A DNA stretch of 64,000 nt from Capitulum mitella (lineage: Eukaryota > Arthropoda > Thecostraca > Pollicipedomorpha > Pollicipedidae): assembly GCA_030062745.1 (NCBI GenBank), contig CP099846.1, positions 22,806,701 to 22,870,700 on the forward strand, written 5' to 3'. This document shows positions 12,836 to 24,153 of the stretch, piece after piece. Every line of letters starts with the position of its first letter. Position 1 is the first letter of the stretch. Under the pieces are notes generated by a model. That model searched no databases, was not told the DNA's origin, and worked only from the letters and a program-made list of their open reading frames with translations. The position numbers and the translations under genes were made by a program.

Positions 12836-15400
12836 GTGAGCGGCGCCGCGCCGTTTTGACGGATCGGCCCGCTTTACGAGCGGCGCCGGCCGCGCGCTGG
12901 GAACGGCCGCGCCGCCATGGCCGCGCCGCGGCACGACCGTCTCGGCCGGCCGGGCGCCGCCATGTTGGCCGCGCTGGGTGGGAGCGGACGCGGCCGCGCT
13001 AACGGTTCCGCCGGCCAGGCGCAGACATCATCGGCTCCGGATCAGGAGTCGCTGAGGAGTAGGCTGATCTGCGCACACGCGGGACGCAGGGAGAGCTCTG
13101 TATTACGCGTTGTTACGGTGCAGGACGGACGTTCACGTCCGGCTGCCCCTGTAGCCTTGTTGATGCTGTTCCGTCACACAAAAGCCTTCATTTCAGCATA
13201 GAAACATACCAAGACAAACGACTGCGTTCATGACCTTATCTTTCTGGTGGAGCGGTTATCTATTCCGACTGCTTTAGGGCAGACGACAGGTAAATGCTTA
13301 ATCACGCCGTAAACCACACATCAATGATTTCCATTACAATGATCCATGTCTAACAGCATACATTACCGGAGATTGTGAAGCATGCGTGCACACAGGCTTT
13401 AAATTGCTTGGATTACTCGAAATACTCGTCTTTCCATTTGTCTGGTGGGCTAGTTCCCAGCATTTTATGATCTATCACGACAATTTGGTCTTGTTTTGGC
13501 TGACGTTTTGTATCTGTGGTAAAGGAAATAATGAACATTATCGTTCAGAATAATGCATGCATAAACATGCGAGACAGAATCTTGTTGCAGACGTCTCTCC
13601 GGTAAAAAAAAAACATTTTGAGGGTTGTTCAGCGCACTACTTGTGTTTTTCGTGTCAAGTAGATGGCATCCGCATAAATGTTCCCTCGTTCCTATCAAAC
13701 CTGAATCAAACTATTTTAGTTCAGTGCCAGAACATGGTGACAGAAGAAGCCCATTGCTGGCTGGAGAAGCACGAGGTCGCAGAACGATCGCCCAGGAATG
13801 GCCATCAGTAACAGTGTTTTGGAAATTTCATAGATACTTGCTACCAATTCGTCTTTTTATTGATATTTATTAGGGCGATTAATGGATGTTATGTTCCATT
13901 TAACAGCCCTCAGAACAGTCGCTTTTTGGGCACAGATTGGAAGGGGAACAAATGTGACTCAGTTATTTCTGTTGAAGAAATTCCGTATGGCCAACATATG
14001 GCGCGTGGAAAAATCACAAATTGGGTTAATGTGTAATAACTGTTTCATAACTCGAATCCATGAAGATAATCTGGGCAGCGAGGTTAACTCCGCTTAGAAA
14101 CAGCATACCAACCAGCATTTTGTCTTCCATGGATACCTGTTTCCCTGAAACGAACAGAACTGTGTGTGCTTTATTTCCCATCATCCCTGATTGCTCTGAG
14201 ATTCATACGTTGTCATCGCTGCCAAGGCAAGCGCGGATCCAAAAGGGGGACGATGGCGCCCCCTCCCCTGCAATTTTTGCAGGAAGACAGTAGCTTATTG
14301 AGCTACGAGAAAGCTTCTTGCCATCACCTGGCATTCCCGTTTCCTCAGATCCTGAATCGCCACCTGAAAAGAATTTCATGACTAATTTTTTCCTTGTCCA
14401 ACTGGCTCCAACAGCTGTTCGACGACCCACCGTTATTTTCTAAATTCGTCCAATAAAGACATAAAAAACGTCTGGATGATAATTGGTTTTTGTTCATTGG
14501 GAACACAAACCACGATGTATCAAGATGGTTTGTGTTGGAAAAACCCAACATTAATTTTTCTACCTCCAGTAATTTACATCCCGTCCATTTTGTTGTCGCG
14601 ACTTCACATGACTATGATCAGTCCAACATTCAGGATGGGAAGGTCTCTCTATCCGAGAGCGATTGCCTCCACCGACCATCAGGCATCTCGGCCTAAACGC
14701 ACGCGCGTCCGCGGCAAACTTCGCACGTCCAGCCCCGGCGAAAACCGGGCGGCAATTTCCCCGTGTTTGCCCAGGGTGGAACTCAAATATTTCGGACCAT
14801 ATACACACGGGCCATCGAGCGTTATTACACCCCGGTGCAATATCGTTCGACCAAGGGCGTCATATTGTTTTGCGAGTGTTTGCTCTGGTCTCCACGTCGC
14901 ATTTGGGTCGGAGCCCCGCCTGCGCTAATATCCGTCCACCGCCGTTGAGGAAATACTGCCGATGTGGCCGTCATACAGGCGCGGAGGGGCTGTGCCCGCC
15001 GGGGCCTGACGGGGGGGGGAGGGACAACGGAATGCAGCTGCTGACCCGTAGATTGACTGGGGAAATGGGGCCGATGTTGGCGGGATGTGGGAACAGCAAG
15101 AGAAGGGTCAGGCGTGGAAGACGCGCTGACTTCCGTCCGAATACGAGGGTCGGGTAGTTTGAGGGCGGTGCTGAGCGTAGTGACGAGGAGAAAGGCGGAG
15201 GAGGTGGGGGTGGTGGTGTGTTTTGACTGGGGCTATCACGTCATCCATCACAGAGGGAACTATATGGCGCCCTGCGAACTCATATTATCCATAATACCAT
15301 AAACACGCTTCCAAACAGGGTCGTTAAATTTGTTTGTACACCTGCTGGATCAGTATATTAGACGCTAATGCAGTCATTAGGGTGGCAATAGGCTGAGTTG
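12836..15400. other. CpG-rich tail then AT-rich flank, no gene supported
   Basis: GC-rich to about 13060, then AT-balanced sequence. It contains a TE-like scrap at 14227-14280 (listed separately), a run of G9 at 15011-15019, and no convincing exon. Confidence 0.35.
14219..14370. mobile_element. Possible DNA-transposon remnant
   Basis: GGCAAGCGCGGATCCAAAAG followed by a G run and GGCGCCCCCTCCCC resembles the ends of many invertebrate hAT-type elements. A loosely inverted counterpart (CAGATCCTGAATCGCCACCTG) lies about 110 bp on. No target duplication was found, so the boundaries are uncertain. Confidence 0.25.
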
Positions 15401-15409
15401 TGAAAAATG

Positions 15410-15476
15410 GGGGGAGAGAAAGAAAGAGAAAGAGGGGAGAAAGTGACAGAGACAGAGGGGGGAGAGAGAGAGGAGC
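15410..15476. repeat. Purine-rich (GA)n low-complexity tract
   Basis: Imperfect GAGA/GAAA/GGGG purine tract on the + strand, interrupted by GTGACAGAGACAG. Confidence 0.8.
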
Positions 15477-15820
15477 TCGAGATGAAAATATCAGCAAACT
15501 ATACTTGGGCCGGGGGCAGAAGACTTGCAGGGAAACAGAGACAATCAGAATCAGAGAGGACGTAAAATGGGTCTGTCACCTGAACACAGTACACACGTGT
15601 AGTCTGCGACCTTTGTTGATCTTTTCGCCGAAGTGAAGCACCTGGGAGAGGTAGGTGGGCAGGTCGACCGTCTGCTGCGAACGGATCCACGTGCCGGTAT
15701 TCTAATGCGCTGTCAGATAAATCGCAGGTAGTACATTGTACTTTTGGGCAGTCCTATTTCTCATAGCAAAAATGTGTTGAGTTTCACCATTAAAAGACAC
15801 AAGCTGGCTATGGATATCCA
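15477..15820. other. Short unassigned stretch
   Basis: AT-balanced sequence between the purine tract and the AT-palindromic tract. No feature seen. Confidence 0.4.
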
Positions 15821-15821
15821 G

Positions 15822-15895
15822 CTGTATAATATAATATGCATATGCATATAATGTATATATTATATGCATCTAATATAATAACATATGCAAAGCAT
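15822..15895. repeat. AT-rich palindromic tract
   Basis: Alternating TATATGCATATG / ATATATTATATGCAT units in both orientations, with many possible hairpins. A short low-complexity tract. Confidence 0.65.
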
Positions 15896-15954
15896 AAACA
15901 TTGACAGGAAAATAGATGGACAAATGGTAGAAGGAGAAGTATGAGCAGAGCTTT

Positions 15955-16080
15955 GCAAAAATAATTGGGGGCCCAAATGCTAATTTCGACAAATCCTGGT
16001 GTTTTGGGGGCCATGCTTTGCATGCACCACCATAAAACTAGTGTTAAAAATCCCGAATTTTTGGGGGCCCGGGCCCCCCA
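15955..16080. mobile_element. Possible TE remnant with GGGGGCCC ends
   Basis: The run TTTTGGGGGCC occurs twice, and the right end is the near-palindrome TTTTGGGGGCCCGGGCCCCC. The segment TTAAAAATCCCGAATTTTTG loosely resembles the CTAAAATTCCTGAATATTGG core of the elements at 32117 and 49153. Ends and target duplication are not definable. Confidence 0.25.
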
Positions 16081-16522
16081 AAACCTAAAGTTCTAACCAT
16101 GAAGAGAAGGTACCGAGGCAGATGGAGTGGAGGCAAAAAAATAAACAGGAATGGGAAGACAATAGAGATTACAGTTGCCGTGAATACACGTCTAGACATA
16201 CGGAAACACCCTGGGTGGCTTCCGAAGCAATACGGGGCCTCTCACCGGGTAAAATAGACACTAAAGCATGACACTTCTTTGTATTTGTATGGCACTTAGG
16301 CTTGTTGTGCCTACTTCCGTCTTAAGCTCTAAGGCATTATGCTACCCAATGTTCGTTGCTTGTTCCGTTTCTCGTTCGGAGCAGACCTTGCCGGAAGTCC
16401 CCGGAAGATCGGCCATTGCCGCCGGCGCCGTGTCCGGTGAGAGAGCACGTCCCGCGGCGCACCGTCCGGCGTCATCTATCGCCGGCGGCGGCCGAGTCGG
16501 CAGAGCGACCTGTCGGGACCGC

Positions 16523-16553
<31 letters not shown>

Positions 16554-17394
16554 CCCAGGTACGGTTTACAGCCGTCTGATGGATGGCGGCGCTCTCCTCC
16601 GGCGGCCGAGGCCGGGCAAACATCCCGGACCGGCGGCCGGCCGAAATGCGCCTCTTCATGGCCTCCGGCGCGGCTGGCCTTTCCGCGCGTTTGCACTCAG
16701 TTTGGCAATTATTTGCCGTGGCCGACGCGCATTACGAGACCGGGAAAGAGTCGCGCTGGCCAAACACAGTTCGACTCTGAGGAGTCGGTGGAACTTGGTG
16801 CCGGCGCCGCGGCCGGCCGGGGCTGGCCTCCTCGCCCGCGCCGGAGACGCGGCTCGGAAGGCCGGGATTAACGCTCGTCAGTGCGCGTGCCAGATGGAAG
16901 AGCTTCGCTGACGATCGGCGCGGCGCCTGCAACGCTGCGGAGCGCGTGTTATCATTGGCCGCGCGTTGTTATTTACGCCTACCGCCGGCCGGGCCCGGCT
17001 CGGCAGACAATCGTTTCCATGGGCGAGGAGAACGCCGGCTATTTTTACCCGGGGCAGCGCCTCTGGGGCGGCCCGCCGCCCGAGACCTAACCTGCACTAA
17101 CCCCGGGGTCGATAGCGGCAGAGTCGGCGGCCGGGTCAGCGCGAAGCCCTGACGTCACAGGTCGCGGGTCACGACCCGAGCAGAAGCTGCGTCAAGCTCA
17201 CCGACCGCTGGGCTCCCTCTAGCGGTCATCGGCGGCTCTCAAAAATCGTACCGACAGCCCATCGCCGCTCTTGACAGGCGCTCATGCAAGCGCCGGCGGC
17301 CGCCACGGCCGGGCCCCGAAATAGGCTCAGCACGGCGGCGGCGCGGCCGACGCCGCCGGTGGGCCGGCCGCCCGCCGGCCGTCCACCCACCTCC
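16081..17394. other. Upstream flank and CpG-rich 5' shoulder of the promoter island
   Basis: Ordinary sequence to about 16370, then strongly CpG-rich, with a (CCG)n tract at 16527-16556, GGCCGGCC runs and a full CRE palindrome at 17150. Frames here are composition-driven; none continues into the exon at 17736. Confidence 0.4.
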
Positions 17395-17735
17395 ACCTGA
17401 TCAATTCATATCTCGGCGGGCGCGGCACCGCCCGCCGACGCCGTCCGCCTATCGGCCGGCCGGCCGGCCGCCAGGCGCCTCCCCCTCACCTGGGCGCCGC
17501 TTATCATACCGGTTATGACAGGTTATGCGGCCAGGCTCCGCCCCGCGCGATATGATATGATATTACCTGCGCTGCGATTCGGCGGCGCCGAGGGCCCGCC
17601 CGCCGGCCGGCGCGCCGCCGCGCCGCCCGCTCAGTTGCCGGCCGACCGGGCAGCCGGGCGTGTGGCAGCAGCGCGCGCAGCAGCGGCCGCCGCGCCGCCA
17701 GCCAGCGAGCGAGCCGCAGCGCGCCAGGGGCCGGC
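17395..17735 (+). promoter_or_regulatory. Putative promoter and 5'UTR of the SNAG-type gene
   Basis: CpG-rich DNA just before the start codon. It holds a (GGCC)n run near 17454-17472, a short AT-rich patch with CATACCGGTTATG (Grainyhead-like ACCGGTT core) near 17507, a repeated ATATGATATGATAT near 17550, and TCAGTT at 17631-17636, which fits the arthropod initiator TCAKTY. With the A at 17633 as +1 the 5'UTR would be about 100 nt. No TATA box stands at -30, and no proper DPE is found at +28 (GTGTG; a CGTG lies a little upstream). The start site is an inference. Confidence 0.35.
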
Positions 17736-17811
17736 ATGTCGCGACGGAAGCAGGCGCGGCCGATCCGCCACCTGGACTCGGACGGCTCGGCGGAGATCGC
17801 GCTCGGCAATG
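17736..17811 (+). CDS. First coding exon of a SNAG/NuRD-motif C2H2 zinc-finger transcription factor (SALL/FOG/BCL11/ZNF423-type), partial
   Basis: Seen: ATG with a purine at -3 (GCCGGCATGT) opens 25 codons starting MSRRKQARPIRHLD and continuing with an acidic, small-residue stretch (DSDGSAEIALGN). One further base then precedes GTGAGT, giving AATG|GTGAGT, an excellent splice donor that leaves a phase-1 exon. Without splicing the frame stops after about 41 codons, so it is too short for ordinary ORF calling. Known: MSRRKQ-x-[KR]-P at the extreme N-terminus recruits the NuRD complex through RBBP4/7 in SALL, ZFPM (FOG), BCL11 and ZNF423/521 nuclear repressors; in SALL genes the first coding exon is similarly short and the zinc fingers lie in later exons. 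Inference: this is the 5' end of such a gene, SALL-like being my first guess because of exon length. No C2H2 (CxxC...HxxxH) exon is visible downstream, so the assignment within the group is open. Upstream in-frame codons stay open for about 100 nt, but the motif only works at residue 1, which fixes the start. Confidence 0.72.
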
Positions 17812-17817
17812 GTGAGT
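17812..17817 (+). other. 5' splice donor of intron 1
   Basis: GTGAGT directly after AATG; the match to the metazoan donor consensus (MAG|GTRAGT) is complete on the intron side. It ends the SNAG-type exon in phase 1. Confidence 0.65.
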
Positions 17818-20800
17818 GGCCGGTGGCGGCCGACCCCGAACGGCCCGGGGCGGTCTGAGCCGACCCGGGCTGACCTGGGCCGACCTTCTGGGACTCGCGG
17901 GGTGTGCTGGCGGTGCGTACGGGACTGCTGTGGAGTGACGGGCGTTATAAAGGCTTTGAAGAGGACCGCAAAGTGGATTTCTTGGAAAGCGGAGCATTCT
18001 ACATTTCATGGCAGAGTGCTTTTGTTGAAGTTTTTATGTATTCACCTGCGGCTCCGCTTGAGTTTGCTTCGGAGAGGATTTTTTACTACGCCTTGAAAGT
18101 TGCATTACTGTTGTGGGATATCTGTTGCTATTTGGACATGGCGCTTAGCTATCTTTTATCTTATTTTACTCATCTGATAAACCTGAATTTCGAATACCAA
18201 AGTAAATTGGTTCCATTTACGGATAAATTGCTTATAGCGCATTTCAAAGTTAATTTAGTCTTACAGTAACTGATATTTCGCGGAAAGGAAAGGAAGCCAC
18301 ATCGAAAAATCCTTCAAGTGATCGAAAGGCGTCATAGCAGTGGAACTTGCAAAGATCAGTCGCCTCTGAAGTGCAGTATCGCTGGCACTGAATTGCGGTA
18401 AGCTTCCTCGTTTTATTTTACGGCCGAGGCCGTCTCTCTGTCCGTGGCCGTTGGGCAAAACGTCCGAGAGGCTCGTGAACAAGATTTATCAGATTGCTCA
18501 TTCCCTGGCCGGCCGGCCGGTCGCCTCGCGTCTCGCCAGCCCCGTCCGACACGATTCCCAGCCCCGACTGCCAACTCGTCCGCGACACAAATTATCAGCA
18601 AATGTGGGGAAAGGAATATTTTTTATGTGTAGTATTTCTATGTCAGACGATGTATGGTGCTGATGAAATGTCAAGTTTTCTCTTTACAATGATGCTGCAT
18701 ATGTTTTATTTATTTTGTTTGCTTTCACGCGTCTGAACAGCAGAGGTTATGCTCTCAAAATATTTCAATATGGCCTCAGTACCACACTAACCGTTTTCAT
18801 AGCCGAAAAGCACCTGAATCACAAGCTAAAGCTTCTTGTCACGCCTGCTATTTTCGACTGGACACAATAAAACACAATATTATTACGTTTCGTTTTAACA
18901 ACCACAATGGCATGAAAAAATGCTACGCTGAACATCTTAGAGTTAGACGAAGCGAACTCGGTCGCCTTCGGACAAAGCTGCGGAACACTGCCCAGGTTTC
19001 TGATATTTTCGCGAGCGTTAGCGCCGTGGGTAATGGGCGTAATCAGCAGCCGGCTTCTTCATTCGTCACTGTCCGGTCGTGGCAGCCATCAAAAGCCTGT
19101 GAAACCAGCCGCCACCTGCGCCGGCCGTCTCGACGAGCTTTCACCAATTCAAATCGCCGGGAAGTGGCGTGAAATTGCCGGCGTTTCCCGCCAGCGACAG
19201 AGAGTACCTGGTGCGAGGGCCTGCTAGCCATAGCTGTGCGGCCTGTGATGGCAACGACTCAATGTAGTGGCTCAGGCGCACTGCAGTGAACTGATGATGC
19301 TGCTCTGCGAAGCCCGTGTTGGCACGCCGTCGTCAGTTTTTAATGGAAGGCACGGCGGTCTGTTAGTTGAGATGTTCGGTGATGTGCAGCTCTAAAAAGC
19401 CAGCACCCCCTTGCGTCTGCCTTCATCGCGCAGGGCTGTCTATGAAAAGATATGTTTAAACTGAAAGATTGCTATCCACGACTAATTTGTAAGAATGGAT
19501 GTTGAAATAAAGAAGGATAAGCATCAAATGAACTAAATTCGGATCCAGAAATGCTATCTTCTGAAGAGCATAAAGCATGTGTTGACGCAGATATTGCCCT
19601 TTAATTATCCGTACTTCTGAGGCCTTGTTTTCCGTAAGACGTGCTTTATGATGATGTGATGCAAGCCTAATGTTTGTGTTCTCCAACGCCCGCCGTATAA
19701 AAGCCAGCTGAACTAACGCTAATAATATCTGTGTAGAAACACTGAAAAAACAAAAGACGTACGAGGGATTTTAGGGCAATTACATCACTGGCTGCCGGAT
19801 AAGAAAATATAAAAATATACAAATCTGATTAAATGAGAGTCTTCCATGTTCGCCATTCCAAACCTTTCGTCGAATGTATTGGAACGCCATCACGAAGGAG
19901 GACTCGTACAGCACTTTCCTTCCATGGATTGCGTAATTATCGATGGCCACAGATCACAGATATTGAATCACGACCATCATAAATGTGAGAAGATTCTGTG
20001 TCCTGAATCCAAGTCCCTGATTTGGCTATTTTTTCATGCTACAAAACAGTCTGTTTCATTTTTAAATATCAGCGAGGATCTATGAGAAGCCAGAAAACCT
20101 TACACGAAGCAAATTCAAATCTACCCGTACAGAGATTACCTCAATGGGTAATGAGCACAAGACGAATGGGAATATTCTCCTGACTTTTGAGTTTAGGGTG
20201 CTGAGGACTGCAGTCGCGTGCAGCTGTTTGATGCTGAGCGCACCGCAATGCCGTTATTATTCCACGGCACCAGGCGGCCGGTAGAACGTTAGTAACGAAT
20301 GAAATGAAAAAATAAATGCTTCGTTTGCAAGATCACGTCAAAACATGGATGGATGCCGTAGGTCGTCGTAACCACATGTTTCTCGTGCAGCAGCTTAGCA
20401 AGTCCACGATTGAGAACAGAGCTCAATGAGAATGGGAAATTAAAATTGCAGTTCTGATATCCACAATGGAAAAAGAAATCTCCTGTGCTTGTACTGTCAT
20501 ACGAATCTGTACATTCTGTACTCTAAATGAATGATTGGGCCGTAAGGTGATATGGTTAGATGCTACCCTTATGTTTATTTCTGGGGAAAACTTTCTGGCC
20601 ATATCTATTCCATGCTTCATTAATTGTGACTTAAGCGTTTTGTTAATAATAAACGTAAGACGCTTTATTTGCGAGTGATTGCTAGTGAACATTTGTGTTT
20701 TCATTCTTGATCCTAGACATTAATGTATTTTCATACTGGGACTTTTAAATCTTGGCACTCATTGCAGACTGTTGGACACAGTGCCCTATGCACATACATA

Positions 20801-21989
20801 AAAATGTTGTGCAATTAAAGATACAACTCTCATTGTTCCCTAATATTACTCCACAGTCTATAGCAGGCCTTGGGATAACACAAGATCCAGGAATTGGCTA
20901 TTGCATTTATGACAAAAAAGGATGGTTTTTGTCATTTTTCATACCACTGAAATGCGAATCGAGTCGCGATTCGAGAATCAGAATCGATTCGATTCCGTGC
21001 AGTTAAAAACTTGTTGAATCGGAATCGAACGGATTATCTGTTCTCAATGTGGATAAGAATCAGAATCACCTTGGGCTTGAATCAGAATCGAGTCGATTCA
21101 CAATTCTGTGTATCACTTGCAAGTCTGCTCTACTATACCCGTGTCCAAAAAAATGCTTCTCTAAAACTTCATAACAAAAATTGTTTTGAAAATTCATGGT
21201 CCTATTTTCGGGCGGAATCAAAATGTCATTTTTGGACAACCAAAACCAGTTGGAGAGGGAACGGAACATTGGCAAGATAAGTAGCAAGCGCTTTTCAATA
21301 AGGTTTTCATCACAAGCGTAGATGTAGCAGGCCACCGAGCAGACCAATTATGATGTAGCCTTGAGGTTCTGCACAAAAAGAAATTGTGTAATAAAAAACA
21401 GCCCATCCTCACAAAGTTTAAAAACACTCAGGCACCAGTAGTAACGATGTATATCCTTGCGTGTTTATGGTAGATTTCTTTCTGTTGCAAAAATATGAGT
21501 AAGTATCTCCAAATTATTTTACTTCTTCTTCTTCCGTAAAACGCATTTCGTTATTGAAATATGATTTGATAAACAAATACATTTAAAACATATATTTATG
21601 TAAACCAGTGTAATTGTCACGACGGAGCATTGATGATATGGACATCGTCCGCTCCTGGTAACAAGATCAATAAGATCTTTTGCGAAAATATGTTTTAAAA
21701 TGCGTTTTCCACGATAACACTTGCCAGCACCAAGCCCAGGAATTCAAATGTGTGGTGAAGGAAATATATGATGATTATTTCATGAGAAATCTGTTCATTT
21801 TGCAGTAAATTACGTCTTCTCTGTTGTCCATCTGACCATGTCCAGTGAAATGCATCTCAATAGGCGACCGGAAACTGTTATATGTTCCATGCTGACATTA
21901 GCAGACCGTGTGCTCCAACTCATTCATTAATATGTAAAGCAGATATAATTCCTGCCTTATGAAAAAGCATCGAATCGTGTTTTGCGGTA
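17818..21989 (+). other. Proximal part of putative intron 1, no gene seen
   Basis: After the donor the sequence quickly turns AT-rich. Open frames such as 17904-18269 are short, lie directly in the intron and match nothing I recognise. One (GGCC)-type patch sits at 18507-18525, and a GAATC-rich tract lies at 20945-21105. Otherwise no feature can be supported. Confidence 0.4.
20945..21105. repeat. GAATC-rich degenerate tandem tract
   Basis: Repeated GAATCG, GATTCGATTC and GAATCAGAATC words in both orientations in an otherwise AT-rich region. It looks like decayed simple repeat or TE-internal repeat. Confidence 0.55.
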
Positions 21990-22014
21990 ATTTAATACCG
22001 TGTAGTGTTGCAGC

Positions 22015-22203
22015 TGAGTGCGAGGCTGCTGACCTGATCAGGCAGGTTGGTTGTTGAATTCTTCGTTGATGGCTTGGTTATTTCGCGCCACAGCCTCCTG
22101 CTGCCGCGGGCGAGGTTGAAAAGTCGCTGTTACCCAGACTCGAACCGGGGACCTTTCGGTCACTAGGCGAGCGTGATGGAAGCCTGCTCAGGCGACTGCC
22201 CAT
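22015..22203 (-). mobile_element. tRNA-derived SINE
   Basis: On the minus strand a tRNA-like head (22131-22203) holds an A-box-like TCGCCTGAGCAGG and a B box GGTTCGAGTCT with a proper T arm (CCCGG/CTGGG, 7-nt loop). The segment around GACCGAAAGGTCCCCGGTTC resembles eukaryotic tRNA-Val, but the anticodon stem is mispaired and the loop reads CTAGTGA, so it is not a working tRNA gene. A non-tRNA body (TTTTCAACCTCGCCCGCGGC and on) follows towards 22015. The 3' end and target duplication could not be set. Confidence 0.6.
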
Positions 22204-22335
22204 CGCCGTGTGCCGGATATGACGTCAGTTGACGTCGCTCAGCTGAGCCTGGAGATTCCGGCCTATCGTCCTGGGTAATAACAGGTCAATCTTCCTTTGA
22301 TGCCCTCGCCGAAGAATGTCGGTCTTTCAGTCTTT

Positions 22336-22370
22336 CAGCCCCATGGCATCGGGCCGATGCCATGGGGCTG
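22336..22370. repeat. Perfect 17-bp inverted repeat (hairpin), 1-nt centre
   Basis: CAGCCCCATGGCATCGG, a single G, then the exact reverse complement ending CATGGGGCTG. No other symmetric sequence surrounds it. Confidence 0.88.
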
Positions 22371-23740
22371 GCTGTAGATTTAGAAGCGATCCATACTCTG
22401 CTCCTGGAAATTTCCAAGCCCACGCAGTACTCACGACTATCCCATTCTGCACGCATTCCAAAATAACCCTCGACTGCGAATCGGTCGGATATATATCGGT
22501 CGGAGTTATCAGCGTCGTTGCGCCTCCTCGCCAGGGGGTCGGTCGGGTCCCGAATAGCGGCGCGGCAGGGCCCGTAATCGCGACATCTGGCATCGTGTGA
22601 ACCGCGTGCATAGCGCGGAAAACGGGCTGCCACTCTACGTCCGACTGGCCGGACACGGCTTCTCCATTTGACACCAGCGCGAACACGGCTGATAGCACCG
22701 CTCGCGGCTCCCATATTCATTGGATTATACAGCGGTATGACGGCGCCTGAGCACTCACATTTGCATGTGGCGTGTGATTCACCCGCGGCGACTGCAGGCG
22801 GCCCGCCCGGCCGGTGCATGGCCGATGCATGTGCGGGGTCCCCGAGCTCGGCCGCGCCGGGGACTGTCGGCACTCGCGGAGGAGTCAGTGATCGGGAAAT
22901 GTCGGCGGAGCGGGCATCGGCAGCTATCTGTCCGTTGCAGCCGGGCAGGCGCCGGGAACGCAGCCCAGATGTGCCGGGAACCATGATGTGCCATTAACTG
23001 GGCGGCCTGGCACGGCCAGTCACTGGACGCAGCCGCTTTCATCGGGAATGATGAAACCCGTGTTTGCCCGGTGACGCGTAGACTCGCCTCGTGTTTGATC
23101 GGCGGTAAAAAACTGATTCATAGAGGAGCCGGTGCCCCCGTCGGGTTTGTGTCGGCGGTTACCGGCTGGACTTCGATCCCTGTAACAGGACCTCTCGGGG
23201 GTCTCCGGAAACCAGTGTGGTTGCCTGTGTTTTACGTGGATTCCCCTCATAGTTGTGGGGATATGTTGCAAACAAAGCGAAACTTTGCATCTTGGGAGGA
23301 CGGTATTTTGCAGTTGGGCTTTGTATATAGAAATTACAGCAGCACACTGTCGCCTGTAATTTCATGCTTGGAATGGTTTGGCAAATCGGAGCCAACTTGT
23401 CGGAACATTGAGATCGAGATCGCCTTCGCAAATGAACCGTAAGAAACAACCATAAAAATGAATATAAAGGCAAGGAATCAAAACAGCAAATCATGATAAT
23501 CAGCAGGCTCTTTCATCTTGAAATATACATCACTCATCTTGGCGGGCAGCGGGACTTTCCCCCTGCGAAGTTAGATGTCATTCTAACCTCATCTTCAGCG
23601 GTTGCCATAACTATCTAAATTTGTTACTTTGTTTTTAAGAACTCAAAAAATGCAGCGATTTTATGTGGCCCGTGAGAGCGAACGATGCATGATAGTCGGT
23701 AAATTCGTGTTTGTTTGATCATACCGTTAGTCAGCCACAT
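22371..23740. other. Intronic stretch with overlapping open frames, no gene supported
   Basis: A GC-moderate segment with frames open on both strands (for example 22286-22984 minus, 232 codons; 22327-22698 minus, 123 codons). None resembles a known family and they overlap one another in three frames, as expected for chance frames. The remainder to 23740 is AT-rich. Confidence 0.35.
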
Positions 23741-23763
23741 CTCTCTCTCTCGAGAGAGAGAGA

Positions 23764-23829
<66 letters not shown>

Positions 23830-23860
23830 AAGAAAGAAAGAAAGAAAGAGAGGGAGAGCT
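23741..23860. repeat. (CT)n-(GA)n microsatellite grading into (GAAA)n
   Basis: Five CT units meet a long GA run at CTCTCGAGAG, so the left end is palindromic. The GA run lasts to about 23824 and then becomes GAAA. GA runs bind GAGA factor in arthropods. Confidence 0.95.
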
Positions 23861-23885
23861 CCCCTGATTACACGTCGCTCCCTGC

Positions 23886-24153
23886 CCAGCATCGTGTGAG
23901 GTGAGCATGTGCTCGAGATCCAGCAGTCAGATGGACTGAGCACGTGCTGCCCTCCCAGCATTCAGATGTGATGAGCACGTGCTCACACCCAGCAGTCGGG
24001 TGAGGTGAGCTCGTGCCCACCGACCAGCAGTATGAGATGAGCACGTGCTCACTGCCCAGCAGTCAGATGATATGAGCAGTGCTCCTCGTCCAGCAGTATG
24101 AGGTGAGCACGTGCTCGTCGTCCAGCAGTCAGACTAGGCGAGCACGTGCGTCG
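23886..24153. repeat. Eight-unit tandem array of GAGCACGTGCTC palindromes (32-35 bp period)
   Basis: Each unit reads CAGCAGTCAGATG then about GAGCACGTGCTC plus a short variable linker. The palindrome centre starts at 23906, 23941, 23976, 24010, 24042, 24075, 24108 and 24143. Five copies keep the E-box CACGTG exactly; the others are CATGTG, CTCGTG and a 1-bp deletion. The array directly abuts the GA tract. It is a minisatellite by form; a regulatory role is inference. Confidence 0.85.

Noticed and set aside
22131-22203. Functional tRNA gene
   Set aside because: The anticodon stem does not pair and the acceptor stem is not formed; a SINE head explains it better.
22286-22984. 232-codon minus-strand ORF
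   Set aside because: Overlapped by long frames on both strands and spans the perfect hairpin; no family resemblance.
23624-23961. Arg-Glu and Leu-Ser frames
   Set aside because: These are translations of the GA/CT microsatellite.
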